From contig JAUQWQ010000144.1 of assembly GCA_030835085.1 (NCBI GenBank), positions 1 through 50,686 on the forward strand: DNA of 50,686 nt, given 5' to 3'. The notes beneath the pieces were generated by a model. The model saw nothing but the letters and a program-made list of their open reading frames with translations. It made no database searches and was not told the DNA's origin. The position numbers and the translations under genes are program-made. The stretch is from Ignavibacteria bacterium (lineage in GTDB: Bacteria > Bacteroidota > Ignavibacteria > Tepidaquicellales > OLB5). Position 1 is the stretch's first letter; every line of letters begins with the position of its first letter. Below are positions 42,263-49,215 of this stretch, in pieces.

Positions 42263-43696
42263 TTAGATTTTCTCGTCTGTCTTTTCAAGTATCCAGTCAC
42301 CGAATTGTGAAGGAATCTCATTCCTGAGTTTTTTGCCAATATAACTGTACTCAGCAGGGTTGTTATCCTGATATGCTTTGATAAACGCTTTATATGCGTT
42401 GATATTTGCCTTCAGCATTTTTTCGAAATGTTCTGAAACTTTTTCATTTTTTATAAACTTCTGAAAATTCTCGATTGCAAAATCAATTGATTCAAAGTCT
42501 TTGATCTCGAATAAGATCTGGAGCTCTATACTTCGTACTCTCCACTTTACTGCAAAAGAGGCATTTCCCATCAGTTTGATCTCTTTAAGTGCTTCTTTAT
42601 ACATTTTTTTGCCGTATAGTACACACAGGTTTGCATATCTCGTTAGTTCGTTTTTAATATCATCCGGCAGGGCTTTTTTGTATTTATTAATAAAGAAATC
42701 GAGCCATTCATAATCTTTGTTCCACAGTGCATAATAAATAGCGTTATCGACAGGTTGTGCCGGGATTTTGCCGCTTCGCGAATCAATCATCAGATCATTT
42801 TCTATACAGAACTTTATGAACAGGAACCTTTCGCGCAGGTACTCTCTTTTTCCTTCTGCAAGCAGATCAAAAAGCAAACCTTCTATGACATAGGAAATAT
42901 TTCTTGCCATTGTCGCTTCAAGCTGATGGTGATTCTGGATGAACAGCTCCCTGATCTCATAGTAATCCCTGCTTACATAACATCTAATAAGCAATCCAAG
43001 GGTACCTGAAAGCGAAGGATAGTTTTCTTCTATGTACGAAAGCACGTAATCACTGCTGATATTCTTCACCATAAGGGCAGATAACCTTCCGGGATTATTC
43101 TTGTTAAGCATACTTTTCATTACTCTCAGGTCACGCTCCTCATTCAGCATATTGAGATAGAAAATAAAAAACGAATAGTCGGCGCGTCTTATCACGGGAC
43201 TTTCTATTTTTTTATCATAGATCGATTTGTATGAAGTTCTTACAAGGAAATCCTGAATTGCCTTAAAGAATTCTAGTTTGTAAAGATCAAATGGTTTATC
43301 TTCATTCTTTTTCATTTTCAGGGCAACTTCTTTCAGCAAAAGGTCATCAAAGTTCCTTTTTTCAAACTGCCTTAAAAGAGCAATTTCTTTTCCTTCCCCA
43401 AACGTATCATAATCTGTTTGAACCAAAAAGCTCTCAGTCAGTTTTGTAAAACCGCTTAGCATTGTACTTATAACACTTTTGTTAAAAGGCTTTCCGGGAT
43501 AGAGCTTTGAATAGATGATTTCATTACCAGGAATTCCGCGGAGGTTATCTTTCTTTGCGAATGTTTTCAGCAGTTTAAAAAGTGGTAAATAATTTCTGCC
43601 CATGTTGAAGTAAGGAGATGCAGTAAACTTTTCGAAGGTTTTCCACTCTTCAGCAGAAAGTGATCTAAGCAGGCGGAACAGCTTGTTTTCTTTCAT
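42263..43696 (-). CDS. Helical protein of unknown function, copy A of duplicated module
   Basis: A ~477-residue, strongly helical cytoplasmic-looking protein without signal peptide or membrane helix. I do not recognise a named domain; repeated helical pairs suggest a TPR/HEAT-like solenoid. The N-terminus KLFRLLRSLSAEEWKTFEKF, then SPYFN, LYPGKPFNKSVISTMLSGFT, resembles a multi-copy family of Bacteroidota/Ignavibacteria hypothetical proteins. It is paralogous to the gene at 47343 throughout: shared SxxEWKxFEKxxxSPYFN, YPGKPFNKxVxxTMLSGFTK, LVQxDYD, and the ending PSQFGDWILEK. ATG 43696 is preferred because the paralogue starts at the same position (MKEx-KL); ATG 43750 is possible. It is divergent from the small RHH-like gene at 43884. 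Confidence 0.78.
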   Translation of the reverse strand: MKENKLFRLLRSLSAEEWKTFEKFTASPYFNMGRNYLPLFKLLKTFAKKDNLRGIPGNEIIYSKLYPGKPFNKSVISTMLSGFTKLTESFLVQTDYDTFGEGKEIALLRQFEKRNFDDLLLKEVALKMKKNEDKPFDLYKLEFFKAIQDFLVRTSYKSIYDKKIESPVIRRADYSFFIFYLNMLNEERDLRVMKSMLNKNNPGRLSALMVKNISSDYVLSYIEENYPSLSGTLGLLIRCYVSRDYYEIRELFIQNHHQLEATMARNISYVIEGLLFDLLAEGKREYLRERFLFIKFCIENDLMIDSRSGKIPAQPVDNAIYYALWNKDYEWLDFFINKYKKALPDDIKNELTRYANLCVLYGKKMYKEALKEIKLMGNASFAVKWRVRSIELQILFEIKDFESIDFAIENFQKFIKNEKVSEHFEKMLKANINAYKAFIKAYQDNNPAEYSYIGKKLRNEIPSQFGDWILEKTDEKI

Positions 43697-43803
43697 AAAA
43701 ATCCCGTTTAAAGAAACTTCTTTAAAATAGCGAAAATAGCCCGTAAACACAATTTATTTAGCACTCACCTTATTAATTCTGTTTAAAATCATATTAAACT
43801 TTC

Positions 43804-43860
43804 TTTGATGTGCACACTCAGGATACACTATCTTCGCAGTGTTGCACATTTACGTGCACA
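43804..43860 (+). promoter_or_regulatory. Promoter with TGCACA operators, module copy A
   Basis: TTTG at 43804-43807 and TATCTTCG at 43829-43836 with 21 bases between fit the Bacteroidota promoter TTTG / TAnnTTTG. TGCACA occurs at 43811-43816 (within the palindrome TGTGCACA, inside the promoter), at 43843-43848 and at 43855-43860 (within CGTGCACA). The whole arrangement recurs exactly at 48904-48960. It precedes the RHH-like gene at 43884 by 23 bases. Confidence 0.72.
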
Positions 43861-43883
43861 GGAAAAATATATACAACTGACGT

Positions 43884-44093
43884 ATGAAAATTGAAAATTC
43901 AGATTTAAAGAAGAAAGAGCTTCGCACTTCAAAGGGATACAGGCTTAAGGTATCAACGCATAATCTGATAAAAAGTCTGCAGGAATTAACGCGTAATGAT
44001 GCAGATACAGTTATAACAGAATCAATACTCCTTATGTATAAAAAGGTCTTGGCAGAAAAAGAAAGTAATATAAAAACAAACAAAATCTCATAA
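43884..44093 (+). CDS. Small ribbon-helix-helix-like protein, module copy A
   Basis: A 69-residue protein. Its centre, GYRLKVSTHNLIKSLQEL, then TRNDADTVITES, then ILLMYKKVLAEKE, has the pattern of a ribbon-helix-helix DNA-binding fold: one beta strand (YRLKVST), helix A, a turn (NDADT) and helix B. It is almost identical in this core to the protein at 48994. I infer DNA binding, probably autoregulation through the TGCACA sites just upstream; direct evidence is missing. It is followed after 9 bases by the exported protein gene, whose Shine-Dalgarno overlaps this gene's stop codon, so the two are co-transcribed. Confidence 0.75.
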   Translation: MKIENSDLKKKELRTSKGYRLKVSTHNLIKSLQELTRNDADTVITESILLMYKKVLAEKESNIKTNKIS

Positions 44094-44099
44094 GGAGGA
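44094..44099 (+). promoter_or_regulatory. Strong Shine-Dalgarno AAGGAGG for the exported BNR protein
   Basis: AAGGAGG (44092-44098) overlaps the TAA stop of the RHH-like gene and sits 4 bases before ATG 44103. It is among the clearest ribosome-binding sites in the window, and fixes the start. Confidence 0.7.
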
Positions 44100-44102
44100 A
44101 AT

Positions 44103-46700
44103 ATGGAAAATTTTTTAAAGAAACAGAAAATATTAATTATCGGAATACCAATCCTAGCCGGTATTTTAGCCGCTGTATTAATCCTTCTTACACAAGAGAA
44201 GGAAGTAAAATTCAGAACGTACGATTCAGAGGGTAACGAGATAGAAATTTCAGAGGAACAACACCGTAACAGAATAAAAAAGCAAAAATCAAGTGAAGTA
44301 AAAGGTAAGATGGTTCATCTTGCGCCAGGCTATGAGGAGTTTATGAAAAGCTACACCCAGGAAAAAATGATTCAGAAAATGAACGAACATTTAGGCACGC
44401 CTTCAGAAAACGATTTCAGTGATATGCCTGTTAACAACTGGATCTTTAAGGGACCTTACTCAGCAGATTCCAGAACATGGCCGGGTATGAAAATTTGCGG
44501 GAGAATAAGGGACCTTGAAATTGAGGGTGTGCCAAGTGTAAGGGCAGCCAGTGCGACCGGAGGTGTTTTTGGCAGTGTAATAATATTTCCGTTTCCGTTA
44601 AACGATAATATTACAACACTCAGCATCGGTTCGTTCGCTACAAATCCAACTGACTCCGCAAAAATTTTGATTGGAACAGGCGAGCCGGAATATTATCCGG
44701 GTAACGGAATGTGGAGAACAACTAATGCGGGACAAACCTGGATACAGGTTCCTTCAATTCCAAATAGCGGACAATTCAGAGAGATAAGGTTTCAGCCGGG
44801 AAACAGTAACATAGTACATGCTGCCTGCAGCAACGGGTACTACAAGTCTGTTGATGCCGGGGTTACATGGACGCAAAAAGTTACCGGTAATATTACAGGC
44901 CTTGATGTACCAACCTCTTCTTCAAACATAGTTTTTTTAACAAAAAGAAATGACGGCGTATATAAATCAACCAATACTGGTGAAAATTTTACAAGACAAA
45001 ATAATTATCCGTTAACAGGCAGTAATTTTAAAACAGCCAGTGTTTCTATTGCATATTCAAATGTCAACTATATATACGTATCAGCCTCGGGTGATGACGG
45101 GATGACAAAGGGTCAGCATCGGTCAACAGATGGAGGCGTAACATGGCAGGATAGAACCTGGAGAGTAAGCGGAAACATTGTACAAATTCACGGAACTAAC
45201 GGGCAGGGAGACAGAAATAACTGCATTGGTGTTTCACCAACCAATCCTAATCTTGTTATAGTTGGCGGAGTTGACGGGATCAGGACTACTGATGGAGGTG
45301 CAACGTGGGCTTTTGTTCCGCTGAATATCGGTACCGTTCATGATGATTTTTGTGTAATAAAATGGCACAGCAATGGCTCTTCAGTATACATAGGTACAGA
45401 TGGAGGTATTTCGAACTCTGTTAACGGAGGAGCAACATTCAGTACCGTTACGAGCATTTTCCCTGCAATGCAGTTTTGGGGTATAGATGCAGCAGCTAAC
45501 AGTTCAGGTTTTGTTATTACCGGCGGTACACAGGATAACTCAATTGTAAATTCATCTAATAACGGTACTTCGTGGTTTGTTTCTTCAGTTTGGGATGCAA
45601 GTCATACAACAATAGATAAAAATAATCCCGCTGTACAAATGTCGACACTTTTCTCAACTTCTGCTCATTCTGTTTACAGAACTACTAATTACGGTTTAAA
45701 TTGGTCTGATGTCACTGTTCCGTATTCCAGCATTTATGGAGGAATGATCAGGAATGATATGGTAAGCCCGGTTTGGTATTATGTAAATCGCGGGAACCGG
45801 GTCTATGCATCAACTAATGTAGGTACAAGCTGGACTCAGGTAGGCACTTCATTTCCGGATGCTTACGTTTCCAATATAAGCGTTGGAAGGTATTCTGCAC
45901 CTTACGCTCCGTTATACGCGGTTCTGCCGAATACAACAACAAGAGTTATGCTGTTTGACGGCTCAAATTGGGTACAAAGAAATTCCGGTCTCCCGACAGC
46001 CTATATGAGTGTTATGGGACAGCACCCAACAAATAATAATATTGCGTTGATTTCAACAGCTAACGAAAGTTATCCGGGTCAAAAAATATATAAGACCACC
46101 AATAAAGGGGTCAGCTGGACGAATATATCCGGAAATTTTCCAAATTTTAATATTACGTCACTTGTTTTACATCCAACTCTGAACAATGTTATGTTTGCAG
46201 GTACAACCTGGTGGGGTGTTTACAAAACAACGGATGGCGGCTCAAACTGGTTCAGGTGGATGAATGGTATGCCCCAAAGCCAATGGGTTGAAGCATTGGC
46301 GTATGTTGACAGCAGTTCAATTAACGGTAAATTTTATGTAGTTGCAGGTACGCACGGAAGAGGCGCATACGTAAGAGAGTCAGGCGGTGATGACCCGCTG
46401 ACAGGCAATAACAACAATAATACCAACCTGCCAAAGGATTATTCACTGAATCAAAATTATCCGAATCCATTCAATCCTTCAACAACTATCAGCTTTGATC
46501 TGCCTGTAAGCGATGAAGTGACAATTGATGTGTTTGATATATTAGGCAGGCTTGTTAATACAATTGAAAAAAGCAAAATGTATTCAGCCGGATCACATTC
46601 GTTCAGGTTTGAAGGCAGCAGCCTTTCAAGCGGCGCGTATTTCTACAGGATAACAACTCCTAAATTCACAGATGTTAAAAAAATGGTATTAGTTAAATAA
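44103..46700 (+). CDS. Exported BNR/Asp-box beta-propeller protein with type IX sorting domain
   Basis: An 865-residue protein. Residues ~10-30 form a hydrophobic export signal (ILIIGIPILAGILAAVLILL) without an obvious A-x-A cleavage site. Residues ~60-120 are polar. From ~150 to ~760 there are about eleven Asp-box-like repeats (TTNAGQTWIQ, SVDAGVTWTQ, STDGGVTWQD, TTDGGATWAF, TTNKGVSWTN, TTDGGSNWFR), as in sialidase/sortilin-type beta-propellers. The catalytic residues of sialidases are not evident. The last ~80 residues begin LNQNYPNPFNPSTTISFDLP and end VKKMVLVK, a type IX sorting domain. It is the exported product of module copy A, preceded by the RHH-like gene and followed by a small secreted protein. 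Confidence 0.87.
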   Translation: MENFLKKQKILIIGIPILAGILAAVLILLTQEKEVKFRTYDSEGNEIEISEEQHRNRIKKQKSSEVKGKMVHLAPGYEEFMKSYTQEKMIQKMNEHLGTPSENDFSDMPVNNWIFKGPYSADSRTWPGMKICGRIRDLEIEGVPSVRAASATGGVFGSVIIFPFPLNDNITTLSIGSFATNPTDSAKILIGTGEPEYYPGNGMWRTTNAGQTWIQVPSIPNSGQFREIRFQPGNSNIVHAACSNGYYKSVDAGVTWTQKVTGNITGLDVPTSSSNIVFLTKRNDGVYKSTNTGENFTRQNNYPLTGSNFKTASVSIAYSNVNYIYVSASGDDGMTKGQHRSTDGGVTWQDRTWRVSGNIVQIHGTNGQGDRNNCIGVSPTNPNLVIVGGVDGIRTTDGGATWAFVPLNIGTVHDDFCVIKWHSNGSSVYIGTDGGISNSVNGGATFSTVTSIFPAMQFWGIDAAANSSGFVITGGTQDNSIVNSSNNGTSWFVSSVWDASHTTIDKNNPAVQMSTLFSTSAHSVYRTTNYGLNWSDVTVPYSSIYGGMIRNDMVSPVWYYVNRGNRVYASTNVGTSWTQVGTSFPDAYVSNISVGRYSAPYAPLYAVLPNTTTRVMLFDGSNWVQRNSGLPTAYMSVMGQHPTNNNIALISTANESYPGQKIYKTTNKGVSWTNISGNFPNFNITSLVLHPTLNNVMFAGTTWWGVYKTTDGGSNWFRWMNGMPQSQWVEALAYVDSSSINGKFYVVAGTHGRGAYVRESGGDDPLTGNNNNNTNLPKDYSLNQNYPNPFNPSTTISFDLPVSDEVTIDVFDILGRLVNTIEKSKMYSAGSHSFRFEGSSLSSGAYFYRITTPKFTDVKKMVLVK

Positions 46701-46708
46701 CTATAAAA

Positions 46709-47281
46709 ATGAAAAAATTAATTCTAGTTTTAATAGTAATTATTATATCAACCGGGGCTGCAAGTTCTCAAATATCCCCGGGAAGCATTAAGGTAGAATT
46801 CAGGAATGAAGTATTGGGCGGGAAAGTTTTTACCATAATGTTTTGTAAAAAGGATAATATGGTGAAATTTTCAAGGAGTGAGAACGGCAAAACATTTACA
46901 ACCTTAATTGATTACTCTGCCAACAAATATTACGATTTGATAGAAGATAAAGGAATTAAAGGGAATAAGTATAATTCAATAAATTACACCAACATTTCCG
47001 GAATGTGGCACATTTTATACAACGGACTCAATGAAACTGTTCGCGGGTGGGAGCACCTGCCCGGGCAGCAAACCGTTGCCGGTAGAATGTGTGATGTATA
47101 TGATTCAGGTAAACCATCGGTTGGCGGGGCCAAAATGCAGTATTTCTTTTACGGTGATATTATGCTGAAAATGGAAAAGCTTGGTCATTTGATAGAGGCT
47201 GTTTCTGTTGATGATGCACCTGTATTTGCCGATGATGAATTTGCTATACCCGAGGGAGTAACATGGTTATTTGAGTATTAA
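46709..47281 (+). CDS. Secreted protein, DUF4412-like
   Basis: A 190-residue protein with a signal peptide (residues 1-20, LILVLIVIIISTGAASSQ). The rest reads as alternating beta strands: IKVEFRNEVLGGKVFTIMFC, MVKFSRSENGKTFTTLIDYS, then WEHLPGQQTVAGRMCDVYDS and KMQYFFYGDIMLKME. This pattern resembles the DUF4412/LolA-like group of exported proteins, but the match is weak. It begins 8 bases after the stop of the BNR protein gene and shares its terminator, so it is probably the last gene of the module A transcript, possibly a periplasmic helper. Copy B of the module is adjacent. Confidence 0.65.
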   Translation: MKKLILVLIVIIISTGAASSQISPGSIKVEFRNEVLGGKVFTIMFCKKDNMVKFSRSENGKTFTTLIDYSANKYYDLIEDKGIKGNKYNSINYTNISGMWHILYNGLNETVRGWEHLPGQQTVAGRMCDVYDSGKPSVGGAKMQYFFYGDIMLKMEKLGHLIEAVSVDDAPVFADDEFAIPEGVTWLFEY

Positions 47282-47294
47282 CCATCCATAATTT

Positions 47295-47323
47295 AAAGGC
47301 GGGTACTGAACCCGCCTTTTTAA
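47295..47323. terminator. Terminator between the module A + strand genes and module B
   Basis: AAAGGCGGGT-ACTG-AACCCGCCTTT is a perfect stem flanked by A-run and T-run, so it can serve both the + strand gene ending at 47281 and the - strand gene ending at 47343. Confidence 0.92.
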
Positions 47324-47342
47324 TTTACAGAAAGGAATGTAG

Positions 47343-48770
47343 TTACAGCTCTGCAATTTTTTCAAGCATCCAGTCATTAAATTGCGAAGGTGTTGCGGTT
47401 CTGAGTTTTTCCCTAAGCTTTTTCAGATCACCTTTTTTCCTGCCCTCAGCAAGCTCAACAAGCATTTTGAATGCTGAAATATTCTGGTCCATGCTTTTTT
47501 TAAAAACAGCAGAGATAGACTTATTTTCTTTGAATTTAAGGTAACTGTCAATTGCGTAATCTAATCTTGGGAACTCTTTCATTTCATAAAGCATTTCGAG
47601 CTCAAGGTTTTTAAGTACAAACCTTGTATAGTAAGGAAGATTCTTTACCAACCTGATGGTTTTCATTGCCTCGGGATACTGTTTCTTGTGGAAGAGCAGG
47701 CAGGCTTCTGCATACAGCAGCAGGCTTTCTTTCATTTCATCAGCAAAAGAGCTGCTGTAAGTTTTAACAAAATTTTCCAGCCACTTGAATTCTTTGCACC
47801 AAAGAGCTGTAGAAATTATATTTTCAGTTAACCGGGTTTGAATCTTTGCTTTTGTATAATATATATGCATTTCATTTTCAAGCATAAAACGGTGCAGCAA
47901 GTGTCTTTCAGATACTAATTCCCTTTTACCGTCATTGATCAGTTCGATCAGCAGAGCTTCCAGCAATAGAATCAGGGAAGTTTGTTCTGAACGGGCAAAT
48001 AGTTTGATATGTTTATAAAGCAGCTCTTTATTTTTCCGGTAGTTTTTGCTTGTATGCAGTGCGATCAATACTTTCAGCTTTTCCGCAATTTCAGGGTAAT
48101 TCTCATCCATGTATTCAAAAAGCTCTTCTGTGTTAATGATATTAAGCCACCTGGAATGGAAACTTTCAGGATGTTCTTTATTTACCAGCGAGCGTACCAG
48201 TCTCAGGTTTCTTTCATCACTCAATGCATTAATATAATTTGAAAAGAACTGTATATCCTGTTTCTGTATATAATCAGCTTCAACTTTTCTGATATAATTT
48301 GATTTGCGTTTTTCCTGTATTCTTAATCTAATAACCTCCTTTATATGGTCCATTAACACTGTTCCAAAAGGAATAGAGTTCATTTCTTTTAAAAACGCTT
48401 TAATCTCGTTACGGAAAAGCGGAACAGAATTCCTCCATTCTATCTGCCTTAAATACGCGATTTTTTTATTGTAACCGGGCATATCATAATCATACTGCAC
48501 TAAATACCCTTCCAGCATTTTTGTGAAGCCGCTTAGCATGGTGTTCATAACATTTTTATTGAACGGTTTGCCCGGATAGAGTTTTTTGTAAATTTTTTCA
48601 GGGGAGGAATTTAACGGCACACCCTTTGATTTTTGAGACCTGAAGTATTTGAGTATGGGAAGGTATTTTTTATTCCCGTTGAAATATGGAGAGATGATAT
48701 ATTTTTCAAATTCTTTCCACTCATCACCCGCCAGGGTGTTAAGAAGCTGTATAAGTTTGGATTCTTTCAT
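47343..48770 (-). CDS. Helical protein of unknown function, copy B of duplicated module
   Basis: A ~475-residue helical protein paralogous to the gene at 42263. Shared: MKESKLIQLLNTLAGDEWKE, SPYFNGNKKYLPILKYF, KLYPGKPFNKNVMNTMLSGF, LVQYDYD, a run of amphipathic helices, and TPSQFNDWMLEKI at the end. No signal peptide, membrane helix or recognised catalytic motif is visible. The repeat-like helices (for example LLLYAEACLLFHKKQYPEAM) suggest a TPR-type scaffold. ATG 48770 is chosen to match copy A; ATG 48809 would add 13 residues. It diverges from the RHH-like gene at 48994 and converges on the module A genes at the shared terminator. Confidence 0.78.
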   Translation of the reverse strand: MKESKLIQLLNTLAGDEWKEFEKYIISPYFNGNKKYLPILKYFRSQKSKGVPLNSSPEKIYKKLYPGKPFNKNVMNTMLSGFTKMLEGYLVQYDYDMPGYNKKIAYLRQIEWRNSVPLFRNEIKAFLKEMNSIPFGTVLMDHIKEVIRLRIQEKRKSNYIRKVEADYIQKQDIQFFSNYINALSDERNLRLVRSLVNKEHPESFHSRWLNIINTEELFEYMDENYPEIAEKLKVLIALHTSKNYRKNKELLYKHIKLFARSEQTSLILLLEALLIELINDGKRELVSERHLLHRFMLENEMHIYYTKAKIQTRLTENIISTALWCKEFKWLENFVKTYSSSFADEMKESLLLYAEACLLFHKKQYPEAMKTIRLVKNLPYYTRFVLKNLELEMLYEMKEFPRLDYAIDSYLKFKENKSISAVFKKSMDQNISAFKMLVELAEGRKKGDLKKLREKLRTATPSQFNDWMLEKIAEL

Positions 48771-48903
48771 TCCCCGTGCAGGTAAAAAATCGTTTAAAAA
48801 TGGATTCAATGGTTTGGCTCAAAATTACTTAAAACTGCACATAATTGCAACTTTTAGCTTCACAATAAGGAGAAAATTTCATTTAAAACCCGGCAAAACT
48901 CTC

Positions 48904-48960
48904 TTTGCTATGCACGCCCCGGTAATAGTATTTTCGCACATATGCACAGGTTCGTGCACA
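48904..48960 (+). promoter_or_regulatory. Promoter with TGCACA operators, module copy B
   Basis: TTTG 48904-48907 and TATTTTCG 48929-48936 have the same 21-base spacing as in copy A. TGCAC lies at 48911-48915 (here TGCACG), TGCACA at 48943-48948 and CGTGCACA at 48953-48960: each position is offset by exactly 5100 bases from copy A. The surrounding bases differ a good deal, so the match marks the conserved functional elements. The RHH-like gene starts 34 bases downstream. Confidence 0.72.
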
Positions 48961-48993
48961 TACTTAAACGGAAAAGAAATACAGGAGAGAATA

Positions 48994-49215
48994 TTGAAAA
49001 CGGAATTTAACCTGATTACTACCAATGAAATGAAAATATCACGCGGCTACAGGCTTAAAGTATCAACTCACAGCCTTATAAAAAGTCTGCAGGAATTAAC
49101 CCGCGATGATACTGATACCGTGCTGACTGAATCATGCATTATGCTTTACAAAAAAGTATTAAGCGAAAAAGAAAATAATCTGTCAACGGGCAATAAGGAG
49201 AAACGGCAATGTTAA
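48994..49215 (+). CDS. Small ribbon-helix-helix-like protein, module copy B
   Basis: A 73-residue protein starting at TTG 48994, with the Shine-Dalgarno AGGAGA five bases ahead. The reading frame is open further upstream but the sequence there overlaps the promoter/operator and the divergent gene, so the long form is rejected. The core GYRLKVSTHSLIKSLQELTR, then DDTDTVLTES, differs from the copy A protein at only a few positions, while the ends differ. A ribbon-helix-helix fold and a DNA-binding role are inferred. The gene overlaps the next one by seven bases (ATG 49209 lies before its TAA at 49213-49215), so the exported protein is translationally coupled to it. Confidence 0.75.
   Translation: MKTEFNLITTNEMKISRGYRLKVSTHSLIKSLQELTRDDTDTVLTESCIMLYKKVLSEKENNLSTGNKEKRQC

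Noticed and set aside
48649-48993. Long N-terminal extension of the module B RHH-like gene
   Set aside because: It overlaps the divergent helical-protein gene and the promoter/operator; the copy A protein has no such extension; a Shine-Dalgarno precedes TTG 48994.
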